Counted from the first letter of the stretch, positions 23,950-32,388 are shown. The stretch: 32,705 nucleotides of DNA from Stomatobaculum sp. (GCA_017449925.1 JAFSYO010000082.1:1-32705), one strand, 5' to 3'. Numbers and translations are program-made. The notes: generated by a model not told the origin, from the sequence alone.

Positions 23950-25068
23950 TTATTCGCTGAAATCGATGTCCATCTGCACCTGCAGTGTGTAGTCTGGAAA
24001 CTCCTTCTGCACCTTATCGCAGACATTCTGGTAGACCTGGCTCCGGTCCTTGGCGTCGAAGCTGACCACGATGTCAAAGCGCATAGTCTTTAATTCTTTG
24101 TCCAGATGGAAGCCGTGCATCTGCAACACATGGGGCTCCGCCGTCGCGATCTTCGACACCTTCATTCTTGCATCCACCACGTCCCGGTCCATTGTATTCA
24201 TGGAGTACACGCTGATGGCAGTGAGGAACACGTTGTGCTTCTCAAAGACCTTGCTCGTGATCCTCCGGTTCAAAAGGTCCAGGTCGTTGACGGACAGAGA
24301 GTCCGGGACCTCGATGTGGACCGAACCGTTGTAGGAATCAGGTCCGTAGTTGTGCATCACCAGATCGTAGGCGCCGAAGACCTGAGGAAAGCTGCTGATA
24401 GTATGCTTTATATCCTTTGCCAGCTGCGCGTCCGCTCTCTCGCCGAGGATCTTGGACAGGGTCTCACTCATCATCCCGTAGCCGGACTTGATGATCACCA
24501 GGGCGATCGCCGCGCCGAGCCATGCTTCCAGAGAGATGCCGGAAACCAGAAAGACCACCGCTGCCAGCAGCGTAGAGGCCGAGATCACGGAGTCCAGGGT
24601 GGCGTCCTCACCCGAGTTGACAAGGGAATCGGAATTCACCTTTTCCCCGATGTGCTTAACATATCTGCCCAGGACGATCTTCACCACCACTGCCACTGCC
24701 ACGATGGCCAGCGAGACCTTGCTGTAGTCCGGCGTGTCCGGGTGGATGATCTTCTTTACTGACTCCACAAAGGCAGTGAGGCCGGCGTACAGCACCAGCA
24801 CTGAGATCAGCATCGCGCTGAAGTATTCGATCCTGCCGTACCCGAAGGGATGCTTCCTGTCCGGTTCCTTCCCTGCCAGCTTCGTCCCGACGATCGTAAT
24901 GACAGAGCTTGCTGCGTCCGAAAGGTTATTCACCGCGTCCATGACAATGGCGATGGAATTGGACGTCAGCCCCACCACTGCCTTGAACGTCGCCAGAAAT
25001 ACATTTGCCAGAATCCCGATGATGCTGGTCCTTATGATCGTTTTGTCGCGGCTTGTCTCTCCGTTCAT
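23950..25068 (-). CDS. cation diffusion facilitator metal exporter
   Basis: A 372-residue CDF transporter exporting divalent metal by proton exchange. Six N-terminal membrane helices are followed by a cytoplasmic domain. DAVNNLSD (Asp44, Asn47, Asp51) in helix 2 and DATLD (Asp155, Asp159) in helix 5 form the transport site; HPFGYGR at 73-79 is typical. The helix 2 and 5 residues are Asn/Asp-rich rather than His/Asp as in zinc-selective members, so manganese or another harder metal is possible. The cytoplasmic tail is longer than usual, about 160 residues from 212. Its ATG overlaps the stop of the HAD-like gene (ATGA), so they are translated together. Confidence 0.93.
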   Translation of the reverse strand: MNGETSRDKTIIRTSIIGILANVFLATFKAVVGLTSNSIAIVMDAVNNLSDAASSVITIVGTKLAGKEPDRKHPFGYGRIEYFSAMLISVLVLYAGLTAFVESVKKIIHPDTPDYSKVSLAIVAVAVVVKIVLGRYVKHIGEKVNSDSLVNSGEDATLDSVISASTLLAAVVFLVSGISLEAWLGAAIALVIIKSGYGMMSETLSKILGERADAQLAKDIKHTISSFPQVFGAYDLVMHNYGPDSYNGSVHIEVPDSLSVNDLDLLNRRITSKVFEKHNVFLTAISVYSMNTMDRDVVDARMKVSKIATAEPHVLQMHGFHLDKELKTMRFDIVVSFDAKDRSQVYQNVCDKVQKEFPDYTLQVQMDIDFSE

Positions 25069-25550
25069 AGCTTAAACGCCCCCTGTTTCTTTAGTATTCT
25101 CTTTGCCTGTTTAAGATGCTTTTCCTTCAGCCCCCCGTCCTCCAAAAAACTCGTCTGGATCAGGTGCTTTGTAAGTTTCAGTACCTTAAAGTCAAATAAC
25201 TGGTCATCCAGGATGAGGAAGCTGTCGATCTCAGGGTGTCCCTCCAGGTACTTAAGGATCCCGGCTCCCCTCTCTGCCCAATTGTCCTCTATCTTGTCCG
25301 TGATCGTGAGTCCGTGCGCCGCAAGTCTCTCCACCAGATAGGCAGAGTCAATATCCTTCGGCCCGTCCTTTTCCCAGGTGAATTTCCATGTGGACGTAAG
25401 GATGATCCTGGCTCCGCCCGCAAGGTCCGATATCTGTTTCAGGATCTCTGCTTTTTCATCCTCCACGCCGAAGATCCCGGTGCCTGGGACGAAAACATCC
25501 GTGCTGAAACAGTTCAGGACACCGTCAACATCAAGAAAGATCGCTGTCAT
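25065..25550 (-). CDS. small HAD-like hydrolase (Swiss-army-knife RNA repair type)
   Basis: A 161-residue protein with the HAD motifs DVDGVLN (motif I, Asp7 and Asp9 region), LTSTWK (motif II, Thr/Ser) and FLILDDQ (motif IV, Asp pair). The short, cap-less build and the spacing fit the HAD domain found in Swiss-army-knife RNA repair proteins and small phosphatases. Substrate unknown. The ribosome site is weak (GGATGG). It is the first gene of a two-gene unit with the CDF exporter, and a consensus promoter lies 36-64 bp upstream. The link between a small phosphatase and metal export is unexplained. Confidence 0.82.
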   Translation of the reverse strand: MTAIFLDVDGVLNCFSTDVFVPGTGIFGVEDEKAEILKQISDLAGGARIILTSTWKFTWEKDGPKDIDSAYLVERLAAHGLTITDKIEDNWAERGAGILKYLEGHPEIDSFLILDDQLFDFKVLKLTKHLIQTSFLEDGGLKEKHLKQAKRILKKQGAFKL

Positions 25551-25585
25551 GAGTCGTTACCATCCTGTATAAGATGAATATTGAT

Positions 25586-25614
25586 ATTATATCCTTTTAC
25601 AGGAACGACATCAA
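25586..25614 (-). promoter_or_regulatory. sigma-A type promoter for the HAD-CDF pair
   Basis: Minus strand TTGATG (25614-25609), 17-bp spacer, perfect TATAAT (25591-25586). Confidence 0.7.
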
Positions 25615-25688
25615 TTAAAGCGGAATGATATTTACTTTCCAGCGCGCTGCAATTCAGTTAGAATGATTTTAAGAGGGGGACTTGTGTC

Positions 25689-27029
25689 ATGAGAAAATCA
25701 TCGAAATTTGTTCTTGTCATCCTGGGAATCGCGGCTGTTGTCATGCTGGTCGGTTTTCTCATTTCTTCCGGGAAAAAGAAGGCATGGGAAAAAAACTCCC
25801 AGATGTATTACAAGCTGATCGAGGAATGCGATTTTCAGGGCGCCATGGAGTACGCGAAAAAGCTGAATGAAGGTCCCGCCTCTGCGGAAGTAGAGTTCTT
25901 CCAAAAATTCTATAAGCTGTATGAGGCCTGCAACTGGCAGGCAGCCATTGATTCCTACGACAGCGATGGCCGTTCCCACTCTAATTCCAAAATGATCGCC
26001 CTTTACTCTGACTGTTATTATCAGCAGCTGATCCCGGCGGCGGAGGAAGCCCTTCAGAAGGACGACCTGAAGACCGCTGTCGATCTGCTGCTGCAGTTCC
26101 AGAACCGGTTCCACGACGGCTCCGGCAGCGGCTCATCCTATGAAAACGGCAGCCATCAGTGCAACTTTGATGACTTTAAGAAGTATTTCCCGGATGAGGC
26201 ATCCCACTACTTTGATCTTGTCTGCGAAGCCGGCGACAAAGCGATAAACGGGGAGGACGAATCTGTCATCGCCCTGCTTTCCGGGTTCCAGGAGGGCCGG
26301 TTTCCGCGGACCTTCCGGCCGGACACCTTTTCCTGGGCGAAGGATCTTTCCGCTTATAAGAGCTCAGAAAGAGACGCGCGGAAAGAATTGCTGGCAGAGA
26401 GGAAAGCGCTGCGCGAGACCACTTACGAGAGAGAAAAGCTGAAGAACTGGAACGCGGAGGCTCTGGAAGAGGCCTTCGGGATCGACGATATCTATGCCTT
26501 TACACCGGCGGATCCCCAGCCCCTCTTCTACATCGTCCGCGCAAATGACGTGATCGACCCACGTACAAACCTGCCCTCGGAAAACGGTTATCTTTTAGGT
26601 GGGGCACTGGTGCCGGAAAGTACGGGCAGCCTGCTCGCCAAGGCTTCGCTTCTCAAGAATTCCGCGCTGACGCTGACGGATGATCCGGACAAGGCAGCTT
26701 ACGCGCTGATCCTGGACATGAACTACACAGACAAGGTAGGCAGCTTTACCTATCAGGGCGGAAGCAAGATCCCGGTGTATTATTCCACCCTGAACGCGGT
26801 GCTTCTGGACCTGACCACGAAGAAAACGCTTCAGAGCAAGACCCTTACCGGCGACCCCTATCATCACGACAACGGCCGCGAGTACATCGAGGAAGATCTG
26901 CTGGAGAAGGCAATAGGAAAGCAGCTGTACTCTCCTGTGCCGACGCTCGCAGTAAAGTATTTTCCGGATTACTGGAGCTTTATTGGCCTTCCGGATCTGG
27001 ATCCGGAGCTGGATCCGAAGAAGTATTAA
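25689..27029 (+). CDS. membrane-anchored protein of unknown function
   Basis: A 446-residue protein with one N-terminal membrane segment (about 7-26) and no lipobox, so probably a signal anchor with the rest outside. Residues 35-220 are helical and TPR-like in feel (MYYKLIEECDFQGAMEYAKKL, FYKLYEACNWQAAIDSY, SDCYYQQLIPAAEEAL). A charged coiled stretch (KSSERDARKELLAERKAL) follows, and residues about 270-430 are beta-rich with YALILDMNYTDK and NAVLLDLTTKKTL. I recognise no family. The ATG follows AGAGGGGGA. It converges on the leucine-rich-repeat/serpin gene with a shared terminator between. Confidence 0.8.
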   Translation: MRKSSKFVLVILGIAAVVMLVGFLISSGKKKAWEKNSQMYYKLIEECDFQGAMEYAKKLNEGPASAEVEFFQKFYKLYEACNWQAAIDSYDSDGRSHSNSKMIALYSDCYYQQLIPAAEEALQKDDLKTAVDLLLQFQNRFHDGSGSGSSYENGSHQCNFDDFKKYFPDEASHYFDLVCEAGDKAINGEDESVIALLSGFQEGRFPRTFRPDTFSWAKDLSAYKSSERDARKELLAERKALRETTYEREKLKNWNAEALEEAFGIDDIYAFTPADPQPLFYIVRANDVIDPRTNLPSENGYLLGGALVPESTGSLLAKASLLKNSALTLTDDPDKAAYALILDMNYTDKVGSFTYQGGSKIPVYYSTLNAVLLDLTTKKTLQSKTLTGDPYHHDNGREYIEEDLLEKAIGKQLYSPVPTLAVKYFPDYWSFIGLPDLDPELDPKKY

Positions 27030-27055
27030 GTGTGAAAAAATCTGGTGTAAGCATC

Positions 27056-27079
27056 AAGGCGGGGCCGAGGCCCCGCCTT
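27056..27079. terminator. bidirectional terminator between convergent genes
   Basis: Perfect stem AAGGCGGGGCC / GGCCCCGCCTT with minimal loop, between the stops at 27029 (plus) and 27092 (minus). The minus-strand side reaches a run of T about 15 bases on. Confidence 0.75.
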
Positions 27080-27091
27080 ATCTTGAGGTTA

Positions 27092-29533
27092 TTATTCGTA
27101 CGTTGGATTCCCGACGCGTCCCAGGAACAGGATCTCTCCGGATGTCTCATCTTTGATGGCAAAGGCGAATTCGTGGTCCGCGACTATATGCTTGGGCCTC
27201 CGGAATTCCATCATAGACCATTTGTTCATCACGATTGCTGTCGCAGCGGCAGCTTCCGTACCTGTTTCATCTGCCCGTACAAAGCACTTCTGGATCACTT
27301 CATCAATATATACAGGGGCGAACTTCCGGAAGCACTCCGTTTGGGGATCAAAGCACTCTGTCATGCCGAGCTTTAAGAGATCCTTCTTCAAAGTACGCCG
27401 GTACTCCATCTCGAAGCACGGCACTGTCCAGTCCACGGAAGTATATCCCTCCAGCCCATCGTAGTCATTGAAATCAAGGACTTCCGCCAGTTCCTCGTCG
27501 GTCATACTTCCGATATACTGATCGACGCCGTTATTTTCGGAGTCCACTGCGTCGCAGATAATATACATTGCGTATTCATGTTCGCTGTCTGACTGCTCAT
27601 CCGTCCTGTCATAAGGGAGCCGAAGGATGTCTATCTTACCGTCTTCCTTCACGGAATTTTCCGATGCATCATCGCCGAAGGCGCTGATGCTTTTTCCGGT
27701 CGGTTTCCACTCTATCTTCTGCTCCTTATGCTCCCAGGATTTCAAAAAGTAAAGACAGTTTACAAGAACGGACTGGGTCTTTTCAGTGATGTCGGAAGGC
27801 ATGAGCAGGTCTTTGATCTTCTGGTTCGTGTTCTCCTCGACGAAGCTGTTAATGACCTTATATGTCTTTGCGTCGAATTCCGTGACTTCGAGAAGATCTG
27901 TGTCCAGCACTTCCGGATGCAGGTCTTCAGGGTCGATGCCCTTCGGGTTCACGTATGCCTTATTGACTGCTTTTACACCTGTCTTCCCGTCGAACAGCAT
28001 GTCCCTGTCGATGTCCCTGCACACTGTCGTCCCGTCCCTGAAACCGAAAATGCCCTCGATCTCATCTCTGGCGCGGCCTTCCGCTGCCGGGTAGAGGATG
28101 GAAAATGCGTCCTTCATGGAGTATGGAGAAAAGATGAAGTTGTCCGTCCCCTCTTTTACGATATTGGAATACAGAGCCGTAGTGAGGCTGGCCGCGGGTC
28201 TCCCGGATGCTGCCCCGTCTTCAGCGGCGGGCTTCGCAGCGGCGTGTGCCGCGTCTGCATGGGCCGTCCCTCTCAAGTCGAAGAGGGGCTCGATTTCCTT
28301 CCAGATTTCCTCGGGGGCCGCTTCAGCACCGTACAGAGGTGCCATGCCGGAGGGCGGGGGCTGATGGCGGATGCGGCACAGCTCTGCAAAGCTGCCGTCC
28401 GGCGCGCACAGATAGACGATCGTGATCGTATCAAAGGCCCTCTTGTCTGCCTGGTCCGTCGTTCCGGCCCAGACATAGTCGAACCGTTCATCATAACGCC
28501 TGGTCTGGAGCAGGACGTAATCCGTCTCCTGCCGTTTTATGGAGCGCCGGTCCTCGGGCAGAAGGAAGTAGAAATCGCTTTTCAGTTTCCCGTTAGGATC
28601 CACGGGGACCACCCGGACGCCGGGATCAGACAGAACGGCGGCTGCATCCAGCGTTCCCTTGGGCAGGCTTTCACCGGAAACAACTTTTTCAGGGATCTCC
28701 AGGAGCGCCGCCGGGAGTCCGGCTTTGTTGCGCTCTATATAGGACGTTGGATAAAGCTGCATCTTACTCAGATCTTTGGTGAAGACGGCCCCGTCAACTG
28801 AAACATACACAGGGTTGTCAGGATCCACGTCGATCCCGTCCAGATTGGTACAGCCGTCGAATGCTCCGGCGTGCAGACTGGTGACGCCGGCGGGGATCGT
28901 GATGCTCGTCAGCGCAGTGCAGTGGCTGAAAGCATTGTCCCCGATCTCGGTGACGCGGTCCGGGATCTCGATGCTGGTCAGAGCTTTGCAATGGTTGAAT
29001 GCGCCGTATTCGATCCTGGTGACGCCTTTCGGGACCCTGACGCTGGTCAGAGCTTTGCAATTGCCGAAGGCGGTGTCTCCGATCTCGGTGACACCCTCCG
29101 GGATCGTAATGTTTTCCAGCTTTTCACAGCTCTGGAACGCACCATGTCCGATGGTCTTCAAGCCATCCGGAAGGACGATGTCCGACAGGGCCCGGCAATC
29201 GCCGAAGGCTTCACCCGCGATTTTAGTCACGCTTCCGGCGATGGAGGCGTGCTCCAGATTGGCACAGCGGTAAAAAGCAGTAAAGGCAATATCGGTGACG
29301 CCGTCCTCGATGACAACGGATCGGATCTGGTCGCGCTTTTTGTACCAGGGAACGTCACTCTCCTTGGCGACATCTCCCATGGGACCATTTCCCCGAATGA
29401 GGAGCGTCCCATCCTTCGAAAGGGACCACTTCACACTGCCCCAGCGCGCTCCGGAACAGCCGCTTAGAACAGTAGCGATGAGAACCATAAGCAGAAGCAG
29501 ATGCAGGAGCGATCGTCTTGTTCGTGATTTCAT
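27092..29533 (-). CDS. lipoprotein joining leucine-rich repeats to a serpin
   Basis: An 813-residue predicted lipoprotein. Signal peptide with lipobox LSGC (Cys26); residues about 71-235 hold seven BspA/LRR_5-type repeats with an exact 23-residue period (GVTEIGDTAF, CKALTSI types); 250-420 is an unrecognised beta-rich part; an Ala-rich linker (423-448) leads to a complete serpin (about 449-813). Serpin hallmarks: FIFSPYSM, LVNCLYF (590-596), VPCFEMEY, the hinge ETGTEAAAATA (756-766) with small residues at P12-P9, and FLGRVGNP at the end. Counting E756 as P17, as in alpha-1-antitrypsin, puts P1 at Trp772. It should be a surface-held protease inhibitor. Start ATG follows AAGGAGG; promoter and terminator are visible. 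Confidence 0.92.
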   Translation of the reverse strand: MKSRTRRSLLHLLLLMVLIATVLSGCSGARWGSVKWSLSKDGTLLIRGNGPMGDVAKESDVPWYKKRDQIRSVVIEDGVTDIAFTAFYRCANLEHASIAGSVTKIAGEAFGDCRALSDIVLPDGLKTIGHGAFQSCEKLENITIPEGVTEIGDTAFGNCKALTSVRVPKGVTRIEYGAFNHCKALTSIEIPDRVTEIGDNAFSHCTALTSITIPAGVTSLHAGAFDGCTNLDGIDVDPDNPVYVSVDGAVFTKDLSKMQLYPTSYIERNKAGLPAALLEIPEKVVSGESLPKGTLDAAAVLSDPGVRVVPVDPNGKLKSDFYFLLPEDRRSIKRQETDYVLLQTRRYDERFDYVWAGTTDQADKRAFDTITIVYLCAPDGSFAELCRIRHQPPPSGMAPLYGAEAAPEEIWKEIEPLFDLRGTAHADAAHAAAKPAAEDGAASGRPAASLTTALYSNIVKEGTDNFIFSPYSMKDAFSILYPAAEGRARDEIEGIFGFRDGTTVCRDIDRDMLFDGKTGVKAVNKAYVNPKGIDPEDLHPEVLDTDLLEVTEFDAKTYKVINSFVEENTNQKIKDLLMPSDITEKTQSVLVNCLYFLKSWEHKEQKIEWKPTGKSISAFGDDASENSVKEDGKIDILRLPYDRTDEQSDSEHEYAMYIICDAVDSENNGVDQYIGSMTDEELAEVLDFNDYDGLEGYTSVDWTVPCFEMEYRRTLKKDLLKLGMTECFDPQTECFRKFAPVYIDEVIQKCFVRADETGTEAAAATAIVMNKWSMMEFRRPKHIVADHEFAFAIKDETSGEILFLGRVGNPTYE

Positions 29534-29565
29534 GGGCGCGCCTCCTTTTCTAACTAAATATAATA

Positions 29566-29594
29566 ATTATAAGATATCTCAGCGGCGATATCCA
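29566..29594 (-). promoter_or_regulatory. promoter of the serpin lipoprotein gene
   Basis: Minus strand TGGATA (29594-29589), 17-bp spacer, perfect TATAAT (29571-29566), 33 bp before the start codon. Confidence 0.55.
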
Positions 29595-29612
29595 GAGAGG
29601 ACAATTGTTGAA

Positions 29613-29644
29613 AAGACCCTGGAACCATAGGATTCCAGGGTCTT
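29613..29644 (-). terminator. terminator hairpin, copy 1 of a repeated element
   Basis: Stem AAGACCCTGGAA / TTCCAGGGTCTT, loop CCATAGGA; on the minus strand a T tract follows. It lies after the unrecognised gene ending at 29672. The same loop and the flank GTATTCGAAGATT recur at 32438-32469 with one compensatory stem change. Confidence 0.85.
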
Positions 29645-29671
29645 TGTATTCGAAGATTGTTGTGTGACCTT

Positions 29672-30595
29672 TCAACCCCCGCAGAGATATTCTTCCATGC
29701 GTTTGTCATGACCGGCGCTGTGGATCAGGCGGCCGTCAGAACGTTCCCGGAGAAACCGGACCGCCGGTGTACGGTCGACAGACATACGGCACAGCGGTTT
29801 TTCCAAAAGCTGATCCCCAGGGAGATAAATGATCTCCCGATGAGTGCCCATCGCTTCCATGGCTTCTTCCAGCTTTTCCAGGAACAACTCTTCCTTTTCT
29901 CTGAAACGATAGAGATAGGTCGCAGCATCTTCACCTGTATACAGTTCTACTGCACACACGCCATTCCCTAAAGCCGCGTTCCAGTACTGTTCCGGATATC
30001 CCGTGCGGAAAAGGCCTTTCCTGGTGAAGGGGGAATGCAGCGGGATCTGTTTCAATGCCGCGCTGCGGTTCTTTTTGGTCAGCTCTGCGGCTTTTATCGT
30101 TCTCTCCGCAAATGGTTTGGTGTCATACCCCATTTTCCCGACAACGTATTCTTCGCCGGAACGCATTTGAATATGCAGCTGATATCCATCCGGGATGATC
30201 CGGCTGGTATAGCAAAGCGGTATCCGTACAGCACGGCGCGTCTGCGGCAGCACACATACTGCGTCCGGATAGAGGGCAATCTTTCCGCGGCCGTTTTCTC
30301 CGGGAATCGCGTATTCTCCCTCACAAAGCATTGTCTGCGCTTCTTCTACGAACAAGGCCTCCAGGCTCCGCTCTCCATAGCAGGTCTGAAGATCTTCCCA
30401 GAAACCGTCATAGGAAAAACCCAGCATGGAGATTTCAATGTTTTCGCCGGAGACCGTTCCAATCTGTACCCGATGATTGATCGGGCACAAGGTATCGACC
30501 TCTGCATAATCAAGAAAAAACCGTCCGATCCGGAGACCTTCCCTCTCCACAGAGAGTTCCGTATCCGCACCAAGGGCTCTGCCGTTGTAAATCAT
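29672..30595 (-). CDS. unrecognised protein coupled to a zinc-ribbon protein
   Basis: A 307-residue cytoplasmic protein with no signal or membrane segment. The first 60 residues (MIYNGRALGADTEL, LRIGRFFLDYAEVDTL, VQIGTVSGENIEISMLG) alternate like a pleckstrin-like or split-barrel fold, and a second similar beta region (ALYPDAVCVLP, VRIPLCYTSRI, GYQLHIQMRSGEEYVV) follows at about 105-160. The C-terminal half is helical, with FREKEELFLEKLEEAMEAMG. No family is recognised. Its ATG at 30595 shares one base with the stop of the zinc-ribbon gene (TGATG), so it is translated by coupling; a GTG six codons upstream is the alternative start. Confidence 0.75.
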   Translation of the reverse strand: MIYNGRALGADTELSVEREGLRIGRFFLDYAEVDTLCPINHRVQIGTVSGENIEISMLGFSYDGFWEDLQTCYGERSLEALFVEEAQTMLCEGEYAIPGENGRGKIALYPDAVCVLPQTRRAVRIPLCYTSRIIPDGYQLHIQMRSGEEYVVGKMGYDTKPFAERTIKAAELTKKNRSAALKQIPLHSPFTRKGLFRTGYPEQYWNAALGNGVCAVELYTGEDAATYLYRFREKEELFLEKLEEAMEAMGTHREIIYLPGDQLLEKPLCRMSVDRTPAVRFLRERSDGRLIHSAGHDKRMEEYLCGG

Positions 30596-31341
30596 CAGAG
30601 TTTTGTCCCGCACTTGCCGCAGAACTTCATGCCAGGCTCATTTTCAAAACCGCAGTTCGGGCATTTTCCGCTTTTCTGCATCGAAGAACCGCATTCGCCG
30701 CAAAAACTGAGCCCCAGAGCGACTTGCGCCCCGCAGTTCGGACAGCGCTGCGTCCCCAGAGGAGCGCCGCAGTGGTTGCAGAATTTTCCGCTGCCGGAAG
30801 GCTTTCCGCACTTCGGGCAGATGGTGGTCCGGGCTTCGATCTTGCCCTGCCAGACGGTCGCAGTCTCTGCTGCTTCGTCGATATTCCGGCGCATCGCCTG
30901 GTTGCGTGCCTGCGCGACATAGCTGGCCTCACGTGGAGCACATTCTGTGCAGAGGCCCTCGTCTTCGTTCCAGCAATCAGAGCAGACCCACTTGTTGCAG
31001 GACGGGCACTTCTTAAAAAGCGGACGCACCTCCGCCTGCGCTTCGTTAAAAGCACGCTCCTGCTCTTTGCGCCACTCCGGCGACTGCTCGTTGAAGCGGC
31101 TGCTGAGAAAATCTGTTCCGCGTTCCAGAGCCCAGCCGAGGTCGTTCGCCCGGCCGCCCAGGAGATTCCCGATCGCCGATGCGAAACGCCCGGTGCGCTC
31201 GGAACGCTGGCGCTGGCCATAGGTAGTCGACTCAATAAAACTGCTTTTCACGCCATTACCACAGCAGTCACAGTAAAATTCAAACTGAAAGCCTGCTTCC
31301 GAAGAAAGATCATTATAGTTGCGGGTGAAAGAATGCAGCAT
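30595..31341 (-). CDS. multi-zinc-ribbon cytoplasmic protein
   Basis: A 248-residue protein with many Cys pairs. FYCDCCGNG opens at 22-30; CPSCNKWVCSDCWNEDEG and CTEC (112-134) form a second metal site; the C-terminus is a series of zinc ribbons: CPKCGKPSGSGKFCNHCG (175-192), CPNCGAQVALGLSFCGECG (200-218) and CPNCGFENEPGMKFCGKCG (227-245). The middle (50-110) is charged and helical. Double zinc ribbons of this kind usually act as protein-protein or nucleic-acid binding modules. Start ATG 31341 follows AAAGGGGAG; the upstream open part is leader. It overlaps the next gene by one base, so the two proteins probably work together. Confidence 0.85.
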   Translation of the reverse strand: MLHSFTRNYNDLSSEAGFQFEFYCDCCGNGVKSSFIESTTYGQRQRSERTGRFASAIGNLLGGRANDLGWALERGTDFLSSRFNEQSPEWRKEQERAFNEAQAEVRPLFKKCPSCNKWVCSDCWNEDEGLCTECAPREASYVAQARNQAMRRNIDEAAETATVWQGKIEARTTICPKCGKPSGSGKFCNHCGAPLGTQRCPNCGAQVALGLSFCGECGSSMQKSGKCPNCGFENEPGMKFCGKCGTKL

Positions 31342-31400
31342 CGCAAAACTCCCCTTTCTGAAAAAAGCCAATACAGGATCGAATTCATGTACACAATAAA

Positions 31401-31409
31401 AGTATAGCA
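31401..31409 (-). promoter_or_regulatory. extended -10 for the zinc-ribbon gene pair
   Basis: Minus strand TGCTATACT (TGn plus TATACT), about 60 bp before the start codon; no clear -35. Confidence 0.4.
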
Positions 31410-31500
31410 CAAAAACATCGTACCGGCGGAGGTTCCAGAAAAAGCGGCAGACTGAATACAGCATTTTTCCCCGGGAAACTGGCTCCAGGGGATAACGTGA

Positions 31501-32316
31501 TTATTTCTTTTTCACCGGATAGCAGATCTCGGTCACGAATTCGTCCGGGTTCTGTGTCTCGTGGGGGCTGACATGATAGATATTGAACATCGGGCCCGCG
31601 GGCTCGTATCCATTCGCTTCTATCCAGGCGATCACCGCCGCATAGACTTCGGTGATGAGAGTATAGCTTCCTTTGTAGGTGCAGCTTGCAACGGTCGTTT
31701 CCGGAAGGTTCTGGAACTTCACATGTTCCGTGTCGGGATAGCTGCCCTTCACGGTCTTCCACGCCAGCATTTCCACGTCTTTTTCCTTGTACTCGCCATC
31801 GAGGTAGGTAACTGCACAGAGGCACGGATCGTCCTCCACGAGGTTCATCCGGCAGGTCTCTTCTGTCATCTTCCCCCAAATGATTCCTTCGTCCTCATAA
31901 CGGGGAATGGTCATATGTACGGTGGCGGCGTAACGCTCGGGAATGGTCTTGATGATAACATCGTAGCTCATGTTCTCTTCCTTTCTCAGCCTTTTTCTGG
32001 CTGCGTCCAGAAGTGTCAGTCTGTGCGCCGTTTCCCGGGATAAGGCTTCCAGTTCCTTCTGCCGGGCAGAAAAGAACTGTTCCAGCTGCTCCCGGTCATC
32101 GTAGACCTCAAGGATCCTGACGATATCGGCGAGGGAAAAGCCCATGTCTTTCAGCGCGGCTATGCGGCCTGCTGTCGGGAGCTGATCCTCTCTGTAATAC
32201 CGGTAGTCCGTGAAACGGTCTGTTTCGGCTGGTTTTAATAGTCCTATCTCGTCGTAGTGGCGGAGCATTCTGACGCTGACTCTGGACAGTTTAGAAAATT
32301 CTCCGATTCTCAGCAT
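31501..32316 (-). CDS. MerR-family regulator with GyrI-like effector domain
   Basis: A 271-residue transcription regulator. The N-terminal winged helix MLRIGEFSKLSRVSVRMLRHYDEIGLLKP is the MerR DNA-binding domain (quoted here in part as RMLRHYDEIGLLKP), followed by YRYY, a coiled coil (about 80-112) and a GyrI-like/effector-binding domain from MSYDVIIKTIPERYAA, with the AVIAWIEANGYEPAGP and EICYPVKK blocks of BmrR-type sensors. It probably senses a hydrophobic cation or drug and twists its target promoter. Start ATG follows a perfect AGGAGG. Its own promoter has the 19-bp spacer and dyad expected for MerR control; no other target gene is obvious. Confidence 0.93.
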   Translation of the reverse strand: MLRIGEFSKLSRVSVRMLRHYDEIGLLKPAETDRFTDYRYYREDQLPTAGRIAALKDMGFSLADIVRILEVYDDREQLEQFFSARQKELEALSRETAHRLTLLDAARKRLRKEENMSYDVIIKTIPERYAATVHMTIPRYEDEGIIWGKMTEETCRMNLVEDDPCLCAVTYLDGEYKEKDVEMLAWKTVKGSYPDTEHVKFQNLPETTVASCTYKGSYTLITEVYAAVIAWIEANGYEPAGPMFNIYHVSPHETQNPDEFVTEICYPVKKK

Positions 32317-32357
32317 GGCGGTACCTCCTGTTGCTGATTCCTTTTGAGCTCAGATAC

Positions 32358-32388
32358 ATCTTAATGCCTGCCACAGTGTGAGGGTCAA
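32358..32388 (-). promoter_or_regulatory. MerR-type promoter with operator in a 19-bp spacer
   Basis: Minus strand TTGACC (32388-32383), 19-bp spacer, TAAGAT (32363-32358). Within the spacer the dyad CCTxxCACxGTGxxAGG spans 32383-32367. The stretched spacer with a central palindrome is the classic layout of promoters bound by MerR proteins, pointing to autoregulation. Confidence 0.65.

Noticed and set aside
28830..29300. Regular 69-bp repeats, considered as a CRISPR or tandem array
   Set aside because: The period equals 23 codons and the units encode the leucine-rich repeats of the serpin lipoprotein; there are no identical repeats with unique spacers.
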